DNA from: Caldicellulosiruptor danielii
GTDB lineage: Bacteria; Bacillota; Thermoanaerobacteria; Caldicellulosiruptorales; Caldicellulosiruptoraceae
DNA length: 64,000 nt
Assembly (NCBI RefSeq): GCF_034343125.1
Contig: NZ_CP139957.1
Coordinates: 1,511,001 to 1,575,000 of the forward strand
Reading direction: 5' to 3'
How positions within the stretch are numbered: position 1 is the stretch's first letter; every line of letters starts with the position of its first letter. A model generated the notes under the pieces. The model was given only the letters and a program-made list of their open reading frames with translations, did no database searches and was not told the origin of the DNA. Both the position numbers and the translations under genes were made by a program. Positions 46,146 through 56,100 of the stretch are shown piece after piece.

Positions 46146-46415
46146 TTATTTTATCTTCAATAAAAGTTTGAAAATAAGCTGGTCGTATATAAGGTCTGCT
46201 AGTAAAATGAAGACTGTAAAAAATAGTGTAAATGTCAACACCACAATTGTGTGCTTTACCACCTGTTTTTGAGAAGGCCATACAACCTTCTTCATTTCTA
46301 TTCTAACATCTCTGAAAAACTTAAGAGTCTTTGCCCACCATTCTTTAAAACTCAACTTCTTTTTGTTTCCTTGAGGTTTTGCAACTACCTTTTCCACCTT
46401 TTTCTTCTCCACCAT
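46146..46415 (-). CDS. secE: Preprotein translocase subunit SecE
   Basis: Small stabilising subunit of the SecYEG channel. 89 residues, a little longer than many Firmicutes SecE. A Lys-rich N-terminal extension (about 25 residues) is followed by the amphipathic helix (WWAKTLKFFRDVRIEMKKVV WPS region) and one transmembrane helix near the C-terminus (VLTFTLFFTVFILLADLIY). It follows rpmG and precedes nusG. Confidence 0.95.
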   Translation of the reverse strand: MVEKKKVEKVVAKPQGNKKKLSFKEWWAKTLKFFRDVRIEMKKVVWPSQKQVVKHTIVVLTFTLFFTVFILLADLIYDQLIFKLLLKIK

Positions 46416-46438
46416 TATTCACACATCCTCTTTCTTAA

Positions 46439-46603
46439 CTATTTAGTTTCTCTATGGATGGTGTGTCTTCGGCAAAACTTGCAGTATTTTTTAAGCTCGA
46501 GTCTATCTGGGTCATTCTTCTTGTTCTTTTCAGTCGTGTAATTCCTGTTTTTACACTCAGTACATTCAAGATGAATTATCATTCTTGCACCTTTTGCTGC
46601 CAT
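46439..46603 (-). CDS. rpmG: Ribosomal protein L33
   Basis: A 54-residue large-subunit protein. It reads [20 protein letters not shown] and ends with [14 protein letters not shown]. Both CxxC pairs (CTEC and CKFC) are kept, so it is the zinc-binding (C+) form. It is the first protein gene of the secE-nusG-rplKAJL series and starts at an ATG at 46603. Confidence 0.95.
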
Positions 46604-46742
46604 GTTTCTGTGTTCACCTCCATCTTAAACCTTCTATAAATGACCTCATCCTTTTTCTCTTTTCTTTTTCAGAACAACACTTTGTATTATTCAACAATGA
46701 AAATTAGCAAAAAAAAATAACCCTTCTTTTCTTGACTTTTTA

Positions 46743-46771
46743 AATCTATCATAAACAATTAGAATTGTCAA
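46743..46771 (-). promoter_or_regulatory. Promoter of rpmG-secE-nusG-rpl operon
   Basis: TTGACA (46771-46766) and TAGATT (46748-46743) on the reverse strand with a 17-base spacer, between tRNA-Thr and rpmG. The leader to the rpmG start is about 130 bases. Confidence 0.75.
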
Positions 46772-46780
46772 TAACTAAAA

Positions 46781-46856
46781 TGGAGCCCACGACCGGGCTC
46801 GAACCGGCGACCTCCGCCTTACCAAGGCGACGCTCTGCCTGCTGAGCTACGTGGGC
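46781..46856 (-). tRNA. tRNA-Thr (GGT)
   Basis: 76 bases with encoded CCA. The acceptor GCCCACG pairs with CGTGGGC, the anticodon loop TTGGTAA gives GGT, and the T-loop is GTTCGAGCC. It is separated from tRNA-Gly by a GC-rich hairpin (46869-46892). Confidence 0.95.
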
Positions 46857-46868
46857 GCTTACAAAAAT

Positions 46869-46892
46869 AAAGGGGAGTATACCCCCCTCTTT
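46869..46892. terminator. Hairpin between tRNA-Gly and tRNA-Thr
   Basis: AAAGGGG and CCCCCTCTTT pair imperfectly around GTATAC. The reverse strand continues ATTTTTG. It may be a weak terminator or an RNA-processing element. Confidence 0.5.
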
Positions 46893-46898
46893 GTCATT

Positions 46899-46972
46899 TG
46901 GAGCGGGTGATGGGAATCGAACCCACGCTGCCAGCTTGGGAAGCTGGTGTTCTACCATTGAACTACACCCGC
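46899..46972 (-). tRNA. tRNA-Gly (CCC)
   Basis: 74 bases with encoded CCA. The acceptor GCGGGTG pairs with CACCCGC. The anticodon stem CCAGC/GCTGG encloses TTCCCAA, giving anticodon CCC, which reads GGG. This is a minor glycine isoacceptor, so another tRNA-Gly must lie elsewhere. Confidence 0.93.
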
Positions 46973-46985
46973 ACTATCATTTATT

Positions 46986-47014
46986 ATTTTAATACGATTT
47001 GATGCAGATGTAAA
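46986..47014 (-). promoter_or_regulatory. Promoter of tRNA-Gly/tRNA-Thr
   Basis: TTTACA (47014-47009) and TAAAAT (46991-46986) on the reverse strand, 17 bases apart, 13 bases before tRNA-Gly. Confidence 0.75.
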
Positions 47015-47022
47015 GTCTTTTT

Positions 47023-47241
47023 TTATTCATCCAAAAGACCTTTGCTCTTGAGATACTCGTTTAGCTCGTCTACAAGCTTTTGCGCATCTATTCCATGAAG
47101 CGCACATGCCTCTTCAATGCTTTCCCCTTGAGCAGAAGGGCAACCCAAACAGTGAAGACCATTGTTCAAAAATATTGGAATGGTACCTCTATCAATTCTC
47201 AATACATCTGCAATTATTGTATCTGTTGTAATTCTTGGCAT
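47023..47241 (-). CDS. DUF1858 redox-disulfide domain protein
   Basis: 72-residue protein. The ATG at 47241 (MPRITTDTIIADVLRIDRGT) follows GGAGG; the longer frame to 47301 lacks a ribosome site. It consists only of the DUF1858 domain ('hybrid-cluster-associated disulfide') with the CLGC motif in GLHCLGCPSAQGESIEEAC. A thiol-redox or cluster-related role is usual for the family but not proven. It lies 68 bases after the MobA-like gene on the same strand. Confidence 0.9.
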   Translation of the reverse strand: MPRITTDTIIADVLRIDRGTIPIFLNNGLHCLGCPSAQGESIEEACALHGIDAQKLVDELNEYLKSKGLLDE

Positions 47242-47309
47242 TCCTATTTGCCTCCTTCTTGAGATAAAAATATCACTTATTATATTATACCACAATTTCA
47301 ATCGGAATT

Positions 47310-48062
47310 CTACCTCTTTTTCTCAAGATAAAACTTTGCCACCACAAGGTCAGAGTCTTTATCCACATCCTGCCCCAATTCAGGATATGTAGAGATGATA
47401 GCTTTAGCTTTAACCTTAAAAACCTTAGATACCCTTTTTTCAACTTTCTGGATTGAAAGTCTCTTGGTTAAAAAGAGCAACAAAATGGTAGGTCCTATTA
47501 GCCGAGCCATAGCAATAGGATTTTTACGTTTTTCCACAAGCTTTTCGGCAAGTGAATAGCACTTTTCAAATACTGATGGAGTTATTATAATGGCATTCCC
47601 ACCAGTAAATGTTCCTTCTTTCACAGTTCCATATGTCCTTTTCATCTGGGGGTATTTCTCATCGTTTATGCTCTTTTCAACAATTGGGTAACAAATGTCC
47701 GCTCCCGATTTTATTGACTCTTCTATAAAATGATCTATAGCCTCAGCGGTAATAAAGGGCAGATCTGCAGTTAAAAATAAAATTTTTTTATCATCGTTCA
47801 AAAATTCTATCGCTTTTTTGGCATTTCTCATTATTGAGGTGTCTTCTTCCACAAATTCAACCTGTGGATACCTTGAAATTATAAATTCTTTTAGCTTGAG
47901 TGGACCTACAACAACTCTGCGCGAAATATGCTTGGAGCTGCATACTGCATCAAGTACATATTCTATTAAATACTTTTCTCCTATTTTGATAAGAGCCTTG
48001 CACTCATACGGAGTACCTGATTTGTTTTTATCAGATCCAGCAAGTACTACAGTATTTATCAT
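47310..48062 (-). CDS. MobA-like nucleotidyltransferase
   Basis: GT-A-fold NTP transferase of about 250 residues. The ATG at 48062 (MINTVVLAGSDKNKSGTPYE) lies 6 bases after AAGGTG. The N-terminal VVLAG loop is followed by a K (ECKALIKI), and FLTADLPFI carries the metal-binding Asp. The loop lacks the usual GxSxRMG run of true MobA, so the substrate is uncertain; a sugar or cofactor nucleotide is possible. It is directly behind a GntR regulator and ispE, a neighbourhood seen in other clostridia. Confidence 0.85.
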   Translation of the reverse strand: MINTVVLAGSDKNKSGTPYECKALIKIGEKYLIEYVLDAVCSSKHISRRVVVGPLKLKEFIISRYPQVEFVEEDTSIMRNAKKAIEFLNDDKKILFLTADLPFITAEAIDHFIEESIKSGADICYPIVEKSINDEKYPQMKRTYGTVKEGTFTGGNAIIITPSVFEKCYSLAEKLVEKRKNPIAMARLIGPTILLLFLTKRLSIQKVEKRVSKVFKVKAKAIISTYPELGQDVDKDSDLVVAKFYLEKKR

Positions 48063-48078
48063 ATTTTTCACCTTTTTG

Positions 48079-48759
48079 TTAAAATTTTAAGCTGTTGATA
48101 AGTTCAATTTCCTGATTTTTTATATGTTCTTCTGCTATCTTCTGTGCTTTTTCGATATCTCCACTTATAATTGCTTCTACAATTTCTTTGTGTTCTTTTA
48201 AAAGATTTTCATTTTTTCTGTAAATCTCTTTAAGATATATTATCCTGAACCGGGTTATCTGCTCGCGAAGATTATTTATTATGTGCTGAAGTTTTTCATT
48301 CTTTGCACCCAAATATATCAAGTCATGTAACTTTATATCGTCATTTATCATTCCTTCAATATTTCCCGACTTAAAATTCTTTTCAAATGAAGAGAGAACC
48401 TTTTTGAGCTGCTCCTTTTCCGATTTTGTCATTCGCTGGGCTGCAAGACCTGTAGCAAGCTTGTCAAGTGCAGCCCGTATCTCCAATACATCCATTATCT
48501 CTTTTTTAGAAATATCCGCGACATAAGCACCTTTTCGAGGGAGCATCACAACAAGTCCTTCAAGCTCAAGTTTTCTTATTGCTTCTCTGATAGGAGTTCT
48601 TGAAACCCCAAGCATTTCTGCAAGTTTTATTTCCATAAGTCTTTCGCCAGGTTTTAAATCGCCGTTTACAATCATGTCTCTGAGTTTTTCAAACACAATC
48701 TCGCGCAGAGGTTTGTAATTCTCTATTAAGAAATAATGTGACTCATTCTTCTCATTCAT
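48079..48759 (-). CDS. GntR/FadR-family transcriptional regulator
   Basis: 226 residues. The N-terminal winged helix (REIVFEKLRDMIVNGDLKPG, LAEMLGVSRTPIREAIRKLE) is followed by an all-helical FCD ligand domain. Metal-binding positions (Asp in DDIKLHDLIY, His residues further on) appear kept, typical of organic-acid sensors. It lies between ispE and the MobA-like gene, which it may control. A FadR/GntR-type palindrome is seen near pta (1703-1716), but any link is only a guess. Confidence 0.92.
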   Translation of the reverse strand: MNEKNESHYFLIENYKPLREIVFEKLRDMIVNGDLKPGERLMEIKLAEMLGVSRTPIREAIRKLELEGLVVMLPRKGAYVADISKKEIMDVLEIRAALDKLATGLAAQRMTKSEKEQLKKVLSSFEKNFKSGNIEGMINDDIKLHDLIYLGAKNEKLQHIINNLREQITRFRIIYLKEIYRKNENLLKEHKEIVEAIISGDIEKAQKIAEEHIKNQEIELINSLKF

Positions 48760-48790
48760 TTTTTATCACAACTCCTACTATACTAAATTA

Positions 48791-49652
48791 CTAAAATCCG
48801 CTACCTTCACATGTCGTAGTTAAGATAATTTCTTTTATGAATACTTTTAGCCTCTCTGCAGCTTTTAAAGCATCATATTTGTTGCTAAAAATTCCAAATA
48901 CAGCTGGTCCGCTTCCTGTCATAACTGTCCCAAGAACATTGTTATTTCTCATAATGTCCTTGACTCTGTTTATGACCGGATATTGATTTACTGTAACCAC
49001 CTCTAAAACATTGCAAAGATTTTTTGCTATCTCTTTTACATTACCTTCTTCTATTGCCGAAATCATAGCTTCAATGTTTGGTCTCCTTTTTACTTTGCTA
49101 AGGTCAAGTGCCTCATACACAGCCTGAGTAGAAACATATACCTCTGGCTTTGCTATGAGGACATTCATCAGAGGAGCTGATTTTAGTTTTATCACCTTTT
49201 CGCCCAATTCCCTCACAGAGGGCTGTGCCACCTACCAAACAAAACGGAACATCAGCGCCAATCTCTCTTCCGATTTCCATAAGCTGTTGCTCAGAAAGAT
49301 TTAACTCAAATATTTCATTTAGCCCCTTTAAAACTGCCGCCGCGTCAGTACTCCCGCCAGCTAAACCTGCAGAGACCGGAATGTTCTTTTCAATATGTAT
49401 TCTCACACCTTGCTTTACACCAAAACGCTCTTTTAAAAGTGAAGCCGCAATGTATGCATGGTTTTTATTGTCAGTTGGAATATTTTCACTTGAAGTTGTT
49501 ACAATTATACTGTCTTCTTCTATCTTTTCAATATTGATTATATCATACAAATTCACTGTTTGCATTATAGTTCTTATTTCATGATAGCCATCTTCTCTTT
49601 TCGAAAGCACATCCAATGCTAAGTTGATTTTCGCATAAGCCTTGAGTTTCAA
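48791..49652 (-). pseudogene. ispE: 4-diphosphocytidyl-2-C-methyl-D-erythritol kinase, frameshifted
   Basis: GHMP kinase of the MEP pathway. The TTG at 49652 (MKLKAYAKINLALDVLSKRE) is chosen because AAAGGTG lies 9 bases upstream; the frame is open to a TTG at 49673. The ATP-binding motif PVSAGLAGGSTDAAA is intact. After GGTALCEGIG the frame shifts; the rest (EKVIKLKSAPLMNVLIAKPE to TGSGPAVFGIFSNKY) lies in the next frame. Deleting one G from GGG (CCC at 49203-49205 on the forward strand) gives a continuous enzyme of about 287 residues. As the MEP pathway is expected to be essential, a sequencing error is the most likely cause. Confidence 0.9.
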
Positions 49653-49802
49653 CTCATTCCACACCTTTCGCAATGATGATTGTAAAGAGTCATTATTATT
49701 GTGTATATTGTATTCTTGTTTTTGGCCTCAAAAACTATATTATCACAAAATATAAAGAAATATGAGGAAATTGATTCTTACTATGTAATCTTAAGATGTA
49801 AT

Positions 49803-49833
49803 AAAAAAAGACCATATTTTTTTCATGGTCTCT
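49803..49833 (-). terminator. Terminator of tRNA-Ser
   Basis: On the reverse strand GACCAT (49830-49825) pairs with ATGGTC (49815-49810) and seven T follow. It lies about 95 bases beyond tRNA-Ser and ahead of ispE. Confidence 0.75.
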
Positions 49834-49927
49834 TAAATACTTGCTTAATTATAATATTACACTATGTGTCCAAAAACTTGCAAGCACTTTTGTAGCGGTA
49901 ATATAAAAAATCCTAATAAAAATTAAA

Positions 49928-50019
49928 TGGCGGAAGGGGTGGGATTCGAACCCACGGCCCGCTTCAGGCGGGTCACTGGTTTTCAAGACCAGCTCCTTAA
50001 ACCACTCGGACACCCTTCC
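49928..50019 (-). tRNA. tRNA-Ser (TGA)
   Basis: 92-base class II tRNA with encoded CCA. The acceptor GGAAGGG pairs with CCCTTCC, discriminator G, anticodon loop CTTGAAA giving TGA, long variable arm CCCGCCTGAAGCGGG and T-loop GTTCGAATC. Confidence 0.96.
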
Positions 50020-50050
50020 GCAAAAATCTTCTATTTTCGATGCAAGATTT

Positions 50051-50079
50051 ATTATAAAACATCTCAATTAATATGTCAA
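50051..50079 (-). promoter_or_regulatory. Consensus promoter of tRNA-Ser
   Basis: TTGACA (50079-50074) and TATAAT (50056-50051) on the reverse strand with exactly 17 bases between: a perfect sigma-A consensus, 31 bases before the tRNA. Confidence 0.9.
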
Positions 50080-50159
50080 TAACCCATAACCTCCTTATTC
50101 ACCATCTTACCTTTTGCTTAATATATTGATACTGAAATTCTAAAATTGGTTATAGGAAA

Positions 50160-51995
50160 ATGTGCGGATTTAGCGGATGGATATGCTTTAGCTCAGACAT
50201 CTCTAAATTCCAGGATGTAATAACAAAGATGACAGATGTACTTAGTCACCGCGGACCTGATGAAGAAGGCTACTATGTCACTAAACATGCTCTGCTCGGA
50301 CACAGAAGACTTACCATTATTGACCCTGAAGGTGGCAAACAGCCAATGATTAAATTCCATGATCAACAAAAATTTATTATAGTTTACAATGGTGAGCTTT
50401 ACAACACTCAAGAACTTCGGACAAAGCTTCAAAGCTTAGGGTATCATTTCAGTTCATACTCAGATACTGAAGTTGTATTGACTTCATATATTCAATGGAA
50501 AGAAGAGTGTGTAAAATATTTAAATGGTATATTTGCCTTTGCAGTTTTTAATGAAACCAAAAATGAGCTTTTTATAGCTCGGGACCATTTAGGAGTAAAA
50601 CCGCTATTTTTCTCTATTAAAAATGACAATTTTATTTTTTCTTCAGAAATAAAAGCTCTTCTAAAACACCCTTTAATATCAACTAAGGTAAACAAAGAGG
50701 GTATTTTTGAGCTTATAGGTCTTTGCCCTGCAAGGTCTCCGTTTTCGGCAATTTTTAAGGACATTACAGAACTTCCTCCCGCACATTATGTAATATACAG
50801 CAAAGATAGATATGAAATAAAAGAATATTGGCAGTTAAAACCCGAAAAGTTTGACAAAACAGTAGATAAAACCATTGAGATAATTAAAAACCTTGTCACA
50901 GATGCAATAACAAGACAGCTTGTTTCTGACTTTGAAATATGTTGTTTTCTATCAGGCGGACTGGATTCGACAATTATCACGGCTATTTCTGCTAATAATT
51001 TAAGAGAAGTAGGAAAAAGATTGAAGAGTTTTTCTATTAATTATAAAGATAATGTAAGATATTACCAATATAATCAATATCAGCCTACCTTGGATAGCAA
51101 CTATGCTAAGATAGCTTCAAAAAGTATAGGTACAGACCACATTGTAGTTGAAATTGACAATGAACTTTTATGTGATGCTCTCTTACATGCCACAGTTGCA
51201 AATGACCTTCCTGGCATGGCTGACATTGACTCATCACTTCTCTTGTTTACAAGTGAAGTGAGAAAATATGCAAAGGTTGCTTTGTCTGGTGAGTGTGCTG
51301 ACGAAATTTTTGGTGGATATCCTTGGTATTGGAGAGAGGATTACAAAAATTTCGAAACCTTTCCTTGGTCGCCTTCACTGGAATTTAGAAAAAATATTCT
51401 TTCGAAAAAATATTCAAAATCTGAGCTTGAAGAGTATGTTAACTCAAAGTATAAAGAGTCGCTTGGAAAAGTAAACTATCTTGACAGTGACTCTCAGGAA
51501 GAGGTAAGATATAGAATTTTATACTATCTGAATGTTAAGTGGTTTATGGTAACGCTTTTAAACAGAAAAGATAGAATGAGCATGGCAAATTCTTTGGAGG
51601 TAAGAGTTCCATTTGCAGATTATAGAATTGTAGAATTTTTATACAATGTCCCTTGGAAGATAAAATACCTTGAAAATATGGAAAAAGGCCTTTTAAGGCG
51701 CTCATTTGAAGGAATTATTCCAGATGAAATAAAGAATCGCAAAAAAAGTCCTTATCCTAAAACCTATAATCCCGAGTATCTTAAAAAAACAAAGCAAAAG
51801 GTTTTAGAGATTATAAAAAATAACTCTCCTATATTTGAGATAATAGATATGACTTACTTGGAAAACATAACAGAGAAAGAATATTTCCCCTTAGATAAAC
51901 CTTGGTTTGGTCAGTTGATGACCCTTCCACAGTTTTTTGGATATATTATCCAGCTTGATTTTTGGGCTAAGACCTACAATGTAGATTTCGAATAA
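50160..51995 (+). CDS. asnB: Asparagine synthase (glutamine-hydrolysing)
   Basis: Makes asparagine from aspartate, glutamine and ATP. 611 residues. The start MCGFSGWI exposes Cys2, the nucleophile of the class II glutaminase domain (1-200), after Met removal. The glutaminase region has HRGPDEEGYY and YNGELYN. The synthetase domain begins around 235 with the PP-loop CFLSGGLDSTIITA and includes LSGECADEIFGGYPWYW. It is transcribed alone; the ArgR-type boxes after its stop belong to the next operon. Confidence 0.95.
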   Translation: MCGFSGWICFSSDISKFQDVITKMTDVLSHRGPDEEGYYVTKHALLGHRRLTIIDPEGGKQPMIKFHDQQKFIIVYNGELYNTQELRTKLQSLGYHFSSYSDTEVVLTSYIQWKEECVKYLNGIFAFAVFNETKNELFIARDHLGVKPLFFSIKNDNFIFSSEIKALLKHPLISTKVNKEGIFELIGLCPARSPFSAIFKDITELPPAHYVIYSKDRYEIKEYWQLKPEKFDKTVDKTIEIIKNLVTDAITRQLVSDFEICCFLSGGLDSTIITAISANNLREVGKRLKSFSINYKDNVRYYQYNQYQPTLDSNYAKIASKSIGTDHIVVEIDNELLCDALLHATVANDLPGMADIDSSLLLFTSEVRKYAKVALSGECADEIFGGYPWYWREDYKNFETFPWSPSLEFRKNILSKKYSKSELEEYVNSKYKESLGKVNYLDSDSQEEVRYRILYYLNVKWFMVTLLNRKDRMSMANSLEVRVPFADYRIVEFLYNVPWKIKYLENMEKGLLRRSFEGIIPDEIKNRKKSPYPKTYNPEYLKKTKQKVLEIIKNNSPIFEIIDMTYLENITEKEYFPLDKPWFGQLMTLPQFFGYIIQLDFWAKTYNVDFE

Positions 51996-52038
51996 AAATA
52001 AATTGGATATTGTATTTTTATTCATTTTAGTTTATAAT
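51987..52038 (+). promoter_or_regulatory. carAB-argF promoter with ArgR-type boxes
   Basis: TTGTAT (52010-52015) and TATAAT (52033-52038) are 17 bases apart. Two ArgR-like boxes overlap this region. TTCGAATAAAAATAAATT lies at 51987-52004, across the asnB stop. ATTTTTATTCA, the exact inverse of the TGAATAAAAAT half-consensus, lies at 52014-52024 between the two hexamers. Repression by ArgR with arginine is the natural reading. Confidence 0.72.
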
Positions 52039-52121
52039 TTATTTGACAACTTTTTAGTATTGAACTTAAGCTGAGATTTTGGTACTCTTTTATTTAAAAA
52101 TGCTTAAGAAGGAGAATGGAA

Positions 52122-53192
52122 ATGAAAAAGGCCATACTTGTTTTAGAAGACGGACTGACATTTGAAGGAATTTCACTTGGCAGTGAAGGCGAAACAATTG
52201 GTGAAATTGTATTCAATACATGCATGACAGGATATCAAGAAGTACTGACTGACCCTTCCTATAACGGTCAGATTGTTACAATGACCTATCCTCTTATAGG
52301 CAACTACGGAATTAATAGTGAAGATGTGGAATCATACAAACCTCATGTTGAAGGTTTTATTGTCAGAGAGGCATGCAAAACACCTTCAAATTTCAGGGCT
52401 CAGAAGACATTGCATGAATATTTAAAAGAAAATAATATTGTGGCAATTGAGGGTGTAGATACACGAGCTATAACAGAGCACATACGAAATAAAGGGTCAA
52501 TGCTTGGAATAATCTCAACAGAGACCAACGATAAAGAGGTTCTAATGAGCAAAATATTTGAGTATAAAAAACAAAAGCCATCTTTGGTAAAAGAGGTTTC
52601 AACTACTCAGATTTACAGAATTGAAGGCAGTGGCAAGAAGGTTGCTGTTTTAGATTTTGGAATAAAGCAAAACATCTTGAGAGAACTTTCAAAAAGAGGG
52701 CTTGACTTGTATGTGTTTCCATATAATAGCTCGCTTGACCAAATGATGAAAATAAATCCAGAAGGGTTTGTATTCTCAAACGGACCAGGAGATCCTACTG
52801 ACTTAGAAGAAATCTTTCCTACTTTAAAACAAATAATAGAGCTTAAAAAACCTATCCTTGGAATTTGTCTTGGCCATCAGCTTTTGGGTTTGTGTTTAGG
52901 ACTTAAGACATACAAGCTGAAATTTGGTCACCATGGAGGAAATCACCCGGTCAAAGACTTATCTTCCGGCAAGGTTTATATAACCTCACAGAACCACAAC
53001 TATGCAATTGAATATAAAGAATATGAAAAAATAAAGATCACACATGTAAATGTAAACGATAAAACTGTTGAGGGGTTTGCTCATCTTGACTTGCCAATAG
53101 TATCTGTTCAATACCATCCTGAAGCAAGCCCCGGTCCACACGACTCAAAATATATATTTGACCAATTTACTAAGCTTTTGAATGGAGTGTAG
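52122..53192 (+). CDS. carA: Carbamoyl-phosphate synthase small subunit
   Basis: Glutaminase subunit that feeds ammonia to CarB. 356 residues. The ATG at 52122 is 7 bases after AAGGAG; another ATG two codons earlier overlaps that site. The N-terminal small domain contains FNTCMTGYQEVLTDPSY. The class I glutaminase has nucleophile Cys in GICLGHQLLGL and His/Glu in QYHPEASPGP. carB follows six bases later. Confidence 0.96.
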   Translation: MKKAILVLEDGLTFEGISLGSEGETIGEIVFNTCMTGYQEVLTDPSYNGQIVTMTYPLIGNYGINSEDVESYKPHVEGFIVREACKTPSNFRAQKTLHEYLKENNIVAIEGVDTRAITEHIRNKGSMLGIISTETNDKEVLMSKIFEYKKQKPSLVKEVSTTQIYRIEGSGKKVAVLDFGIKQNILRELSKRGLDLYVFPYNSSLDQMMKINPEGFVFSNGPGDPTDLEEIFPTLKQIIELKKPILGICLGHQLLGLCLGLKTYKLKFGHHGGNHPVKDLSSGKVYITSQNHNYAIEYKEYEKIKITHVNVNDKTVEGFAHLDLPIVSVQYHPEASPGPHDSKYIFDQFTKLLNGV

Positions 53193-53198
53193 AAAAAG

Positions 53199-56100
53199 AT
53201 GCCAAAGAGAAAGGACATAAAAAAGGTTTTGATTATAGGCTCTGGGCCGATAGTAATTGGGCAGGCTGCTGAGTTTGACTATTCAGGAACTCAGGCCTGC
53301 CGCGCTTTAAAAGAAGAAGGAATAGAAGTTGTGCTCGTAAATTCTAACCCCGCAACAATCATGACTGATACAGAAATCGCTGACAGGGTATATATTGAAC
53401 CAATTTCAGTTGACTATATTGAAGAAATAATCAAAAAGGAAAGACCGCAGGGACTTTTGGCTGGGCTTGGTGGTCAGACAGCACTTAATATGGCTTTTGA
53501 GCTTGCCGAAGCAGGAATTTTGGAAAAATATGGAGTTTGTCTTCTTGGAACATCACTTGAAACAATTAAAAAGGCAGAAGACAGGGAACTTTTTAAAAAG
53601 ACCATGATTGAAATTGGAGAACCTGTGCCAAAAAGCATCTTAGCTCTCTCTGTACAAGAAGCTATAGAATTTGCAAGAGAAGTTGGATACCCTGTTATCG
53701 TTCGCCCTGCCTATACCCTTGGCGGCACAGGTGGTGGAATTGCTTACAACGAAGAAGAGCTCAAGTATATTGCAAGCAAGGGATTGAAACTCTCTTTAAT
53801 TCATCAAGTATTGATTGAACAGAGTGTCCTTGGCTGGAAAGAAATAGAATATGAAGTCATGAGGGACAGCAATGACAACTGTATCACTGTGTGTAACATG
53901 GAAAACATAGACCCTGTGGGAATTCACACAGGTGACAGTATTGTTGTTGCTCCATCTCAAACACTCTCTGATAAAGAGTACCAGATGCTTCGAAGTGCAT
54001 CTTTAAATATAATAAGAAGTCTCAAAATTGAGGGCGGATGCAACGTTCAATTTGCGCTAAATCCAAACAGTATGGAGTATGTGGTAATTGAGGTAAACCC
54101 GAGAGTAAGCCGTTCGTCTGCCTTGGCATCAAAAGCAACAGGGTACCCTATTGCTCGAATTGCTGCAAAAATAGCAATTGGTCTTACACTTGACGAAATA
54201 ATAAATCCTATCACCCAAAACACATATGCAAGCTTTGAACCTTCTATAGATTATGTTGTTGTAAAAGTGCCCAGATGGCCGTTCGATAAGTTCGAAAAGG
54301 CAGACAGACGACTTGGCACACAGATGAAGTCAACCGGCGAGGTCATGGCAATTGGAAGAACATTTGAAGAGGCATTTTTGAAAGCTATAGATTCACTGGA
54401 TGTCAAGATTAACTACCAGCTTGGTCTTAAGAAATTTGAAGAAATGCCAGATTCTCAGCTTTTAGAGTATATAAAAATTCCAAACGATGAGAGAGTTTTC
54501 GCAATATGTGAAGCTCTTTCCCGAAACTATGACTGTAAATTTATCTCAGAGCTTAGCAAAATTGATTACTTCTTTATTGAAAAGTTCAAAAACATAGTTG
54601 ATATGTCAAAACAGCTCAAAAAATATGACATAGAATCACTGCCATATGACCTTTTACAAAAAGCCAAAAGACTTGGGTTTGGTGACTCATACATTGCAAA
54701 TCTTTTAAAAGAGGATGTTGAAGAGGTAATAGAGATAAGAGAAAAATGTAAGCTAAAACCTTCTTTTAAGATGGTTGACACCTGTGCAGGTGAGTTTGAA
54801 GCAAAAACGCCGTATTTCTATTCCACATACGAAAAAGAAACTGACTTAGTTGTAAGTTCAAAGCCTAAGGCAATTGTAATTGGTTCAGGACCAATTCGAA
54901 TTGGTCAGGGAATTGAATTTGATTATTGCTGTGTGCATTCAATATTCGCGTTAAAAGAAGAAGGAGTTGAAGCTATAATCATCAATAACAATCCTGAGAC
55001 AGTATCAACCGACTTTGATACATCAGACAAGCTCTTTTTTGAACCTCTAACAAAAGAGTGTGTTTTAGACATAATAAAACAGGAAAAACCATTGGGGGTA
55101 ATAGTTCAATTTGGCGGTCAGACTGCAATAAACATGGCTTCATATATCGCAAAAAATGGTGTGAAAATTCTTGGAACTTCTATGGAAAGCATTGATACTG
55201 CAGAGGACAGAGACAAGTTTTTAAACCTTCTCAAAAACCTCAATATTCCTTATCCTCCAGGTGGGGCTGCATACAGCTTAGAAGATGCGGTGAGGATTGC
55301 CGAAAAGATTGGTTATCCTGTTCTGGTAAGGCCATCTTATGTTCTTGGCGGAAGAGCAATGGAGATTGTTTACAGCCGTGACGAGCTCGAAAAATATATC
55401 AAAGCTGCAATTGAGATATCAATAAAGCATCCTATTTTGATTGACAAGTACATCCTTGGAAAAGAGGCAGAAGTTGATGGAATCTCGGATGGAGAAGATG
55501 TGTTAATACCTGGAATCATGGAACATATCGAAAGAGCTGGCGTTCACTCTGGAGACAGTATGGCAGTCTTCCCTCCTCATACACTCTCTGAGAAGGTAAA
55601 AGAAAAAATTGTTGATTATACCATAAAACTTGCCCGTGCTTTGAAAGTTGTAGGACTTTTCAACATTCAATTTGTAATTGACAAAGATGAGAATGTTTAT
55701 GTAATAGAAGTAAATCCTCGCGCAAGCAGAACTGTGCCAATTTTGAGTAAGGTTACAGGAATTCCTATGATAAAGATTGCAACCAAACTCATACTCGGCA
55801 AAAAGCTTAAAGACTTGGGATACCAAACTGGTCTTGTAAAAGAACCAGACTTTTTTGCAGTAAAAGCTCCTGTATTCTCATTTTCCAAATTATCAAAGGT
55901 TGATGCATATTTAGGGCCAGAAATGAAATCCACTGGCGAAGTTCTTGGTATCTCCAAAAACTTAAAAGTTGCTCTTTACAAAGCTTTCATATCCTCCAAT
56001 CACAAATTTATAAAAAATGGAAGCTGTTTGATTTTAGCACCTGAAAGTGAAAAGGATGCTATACAGCAGATTATACGAAAACTATATGAAGTAAACTACA

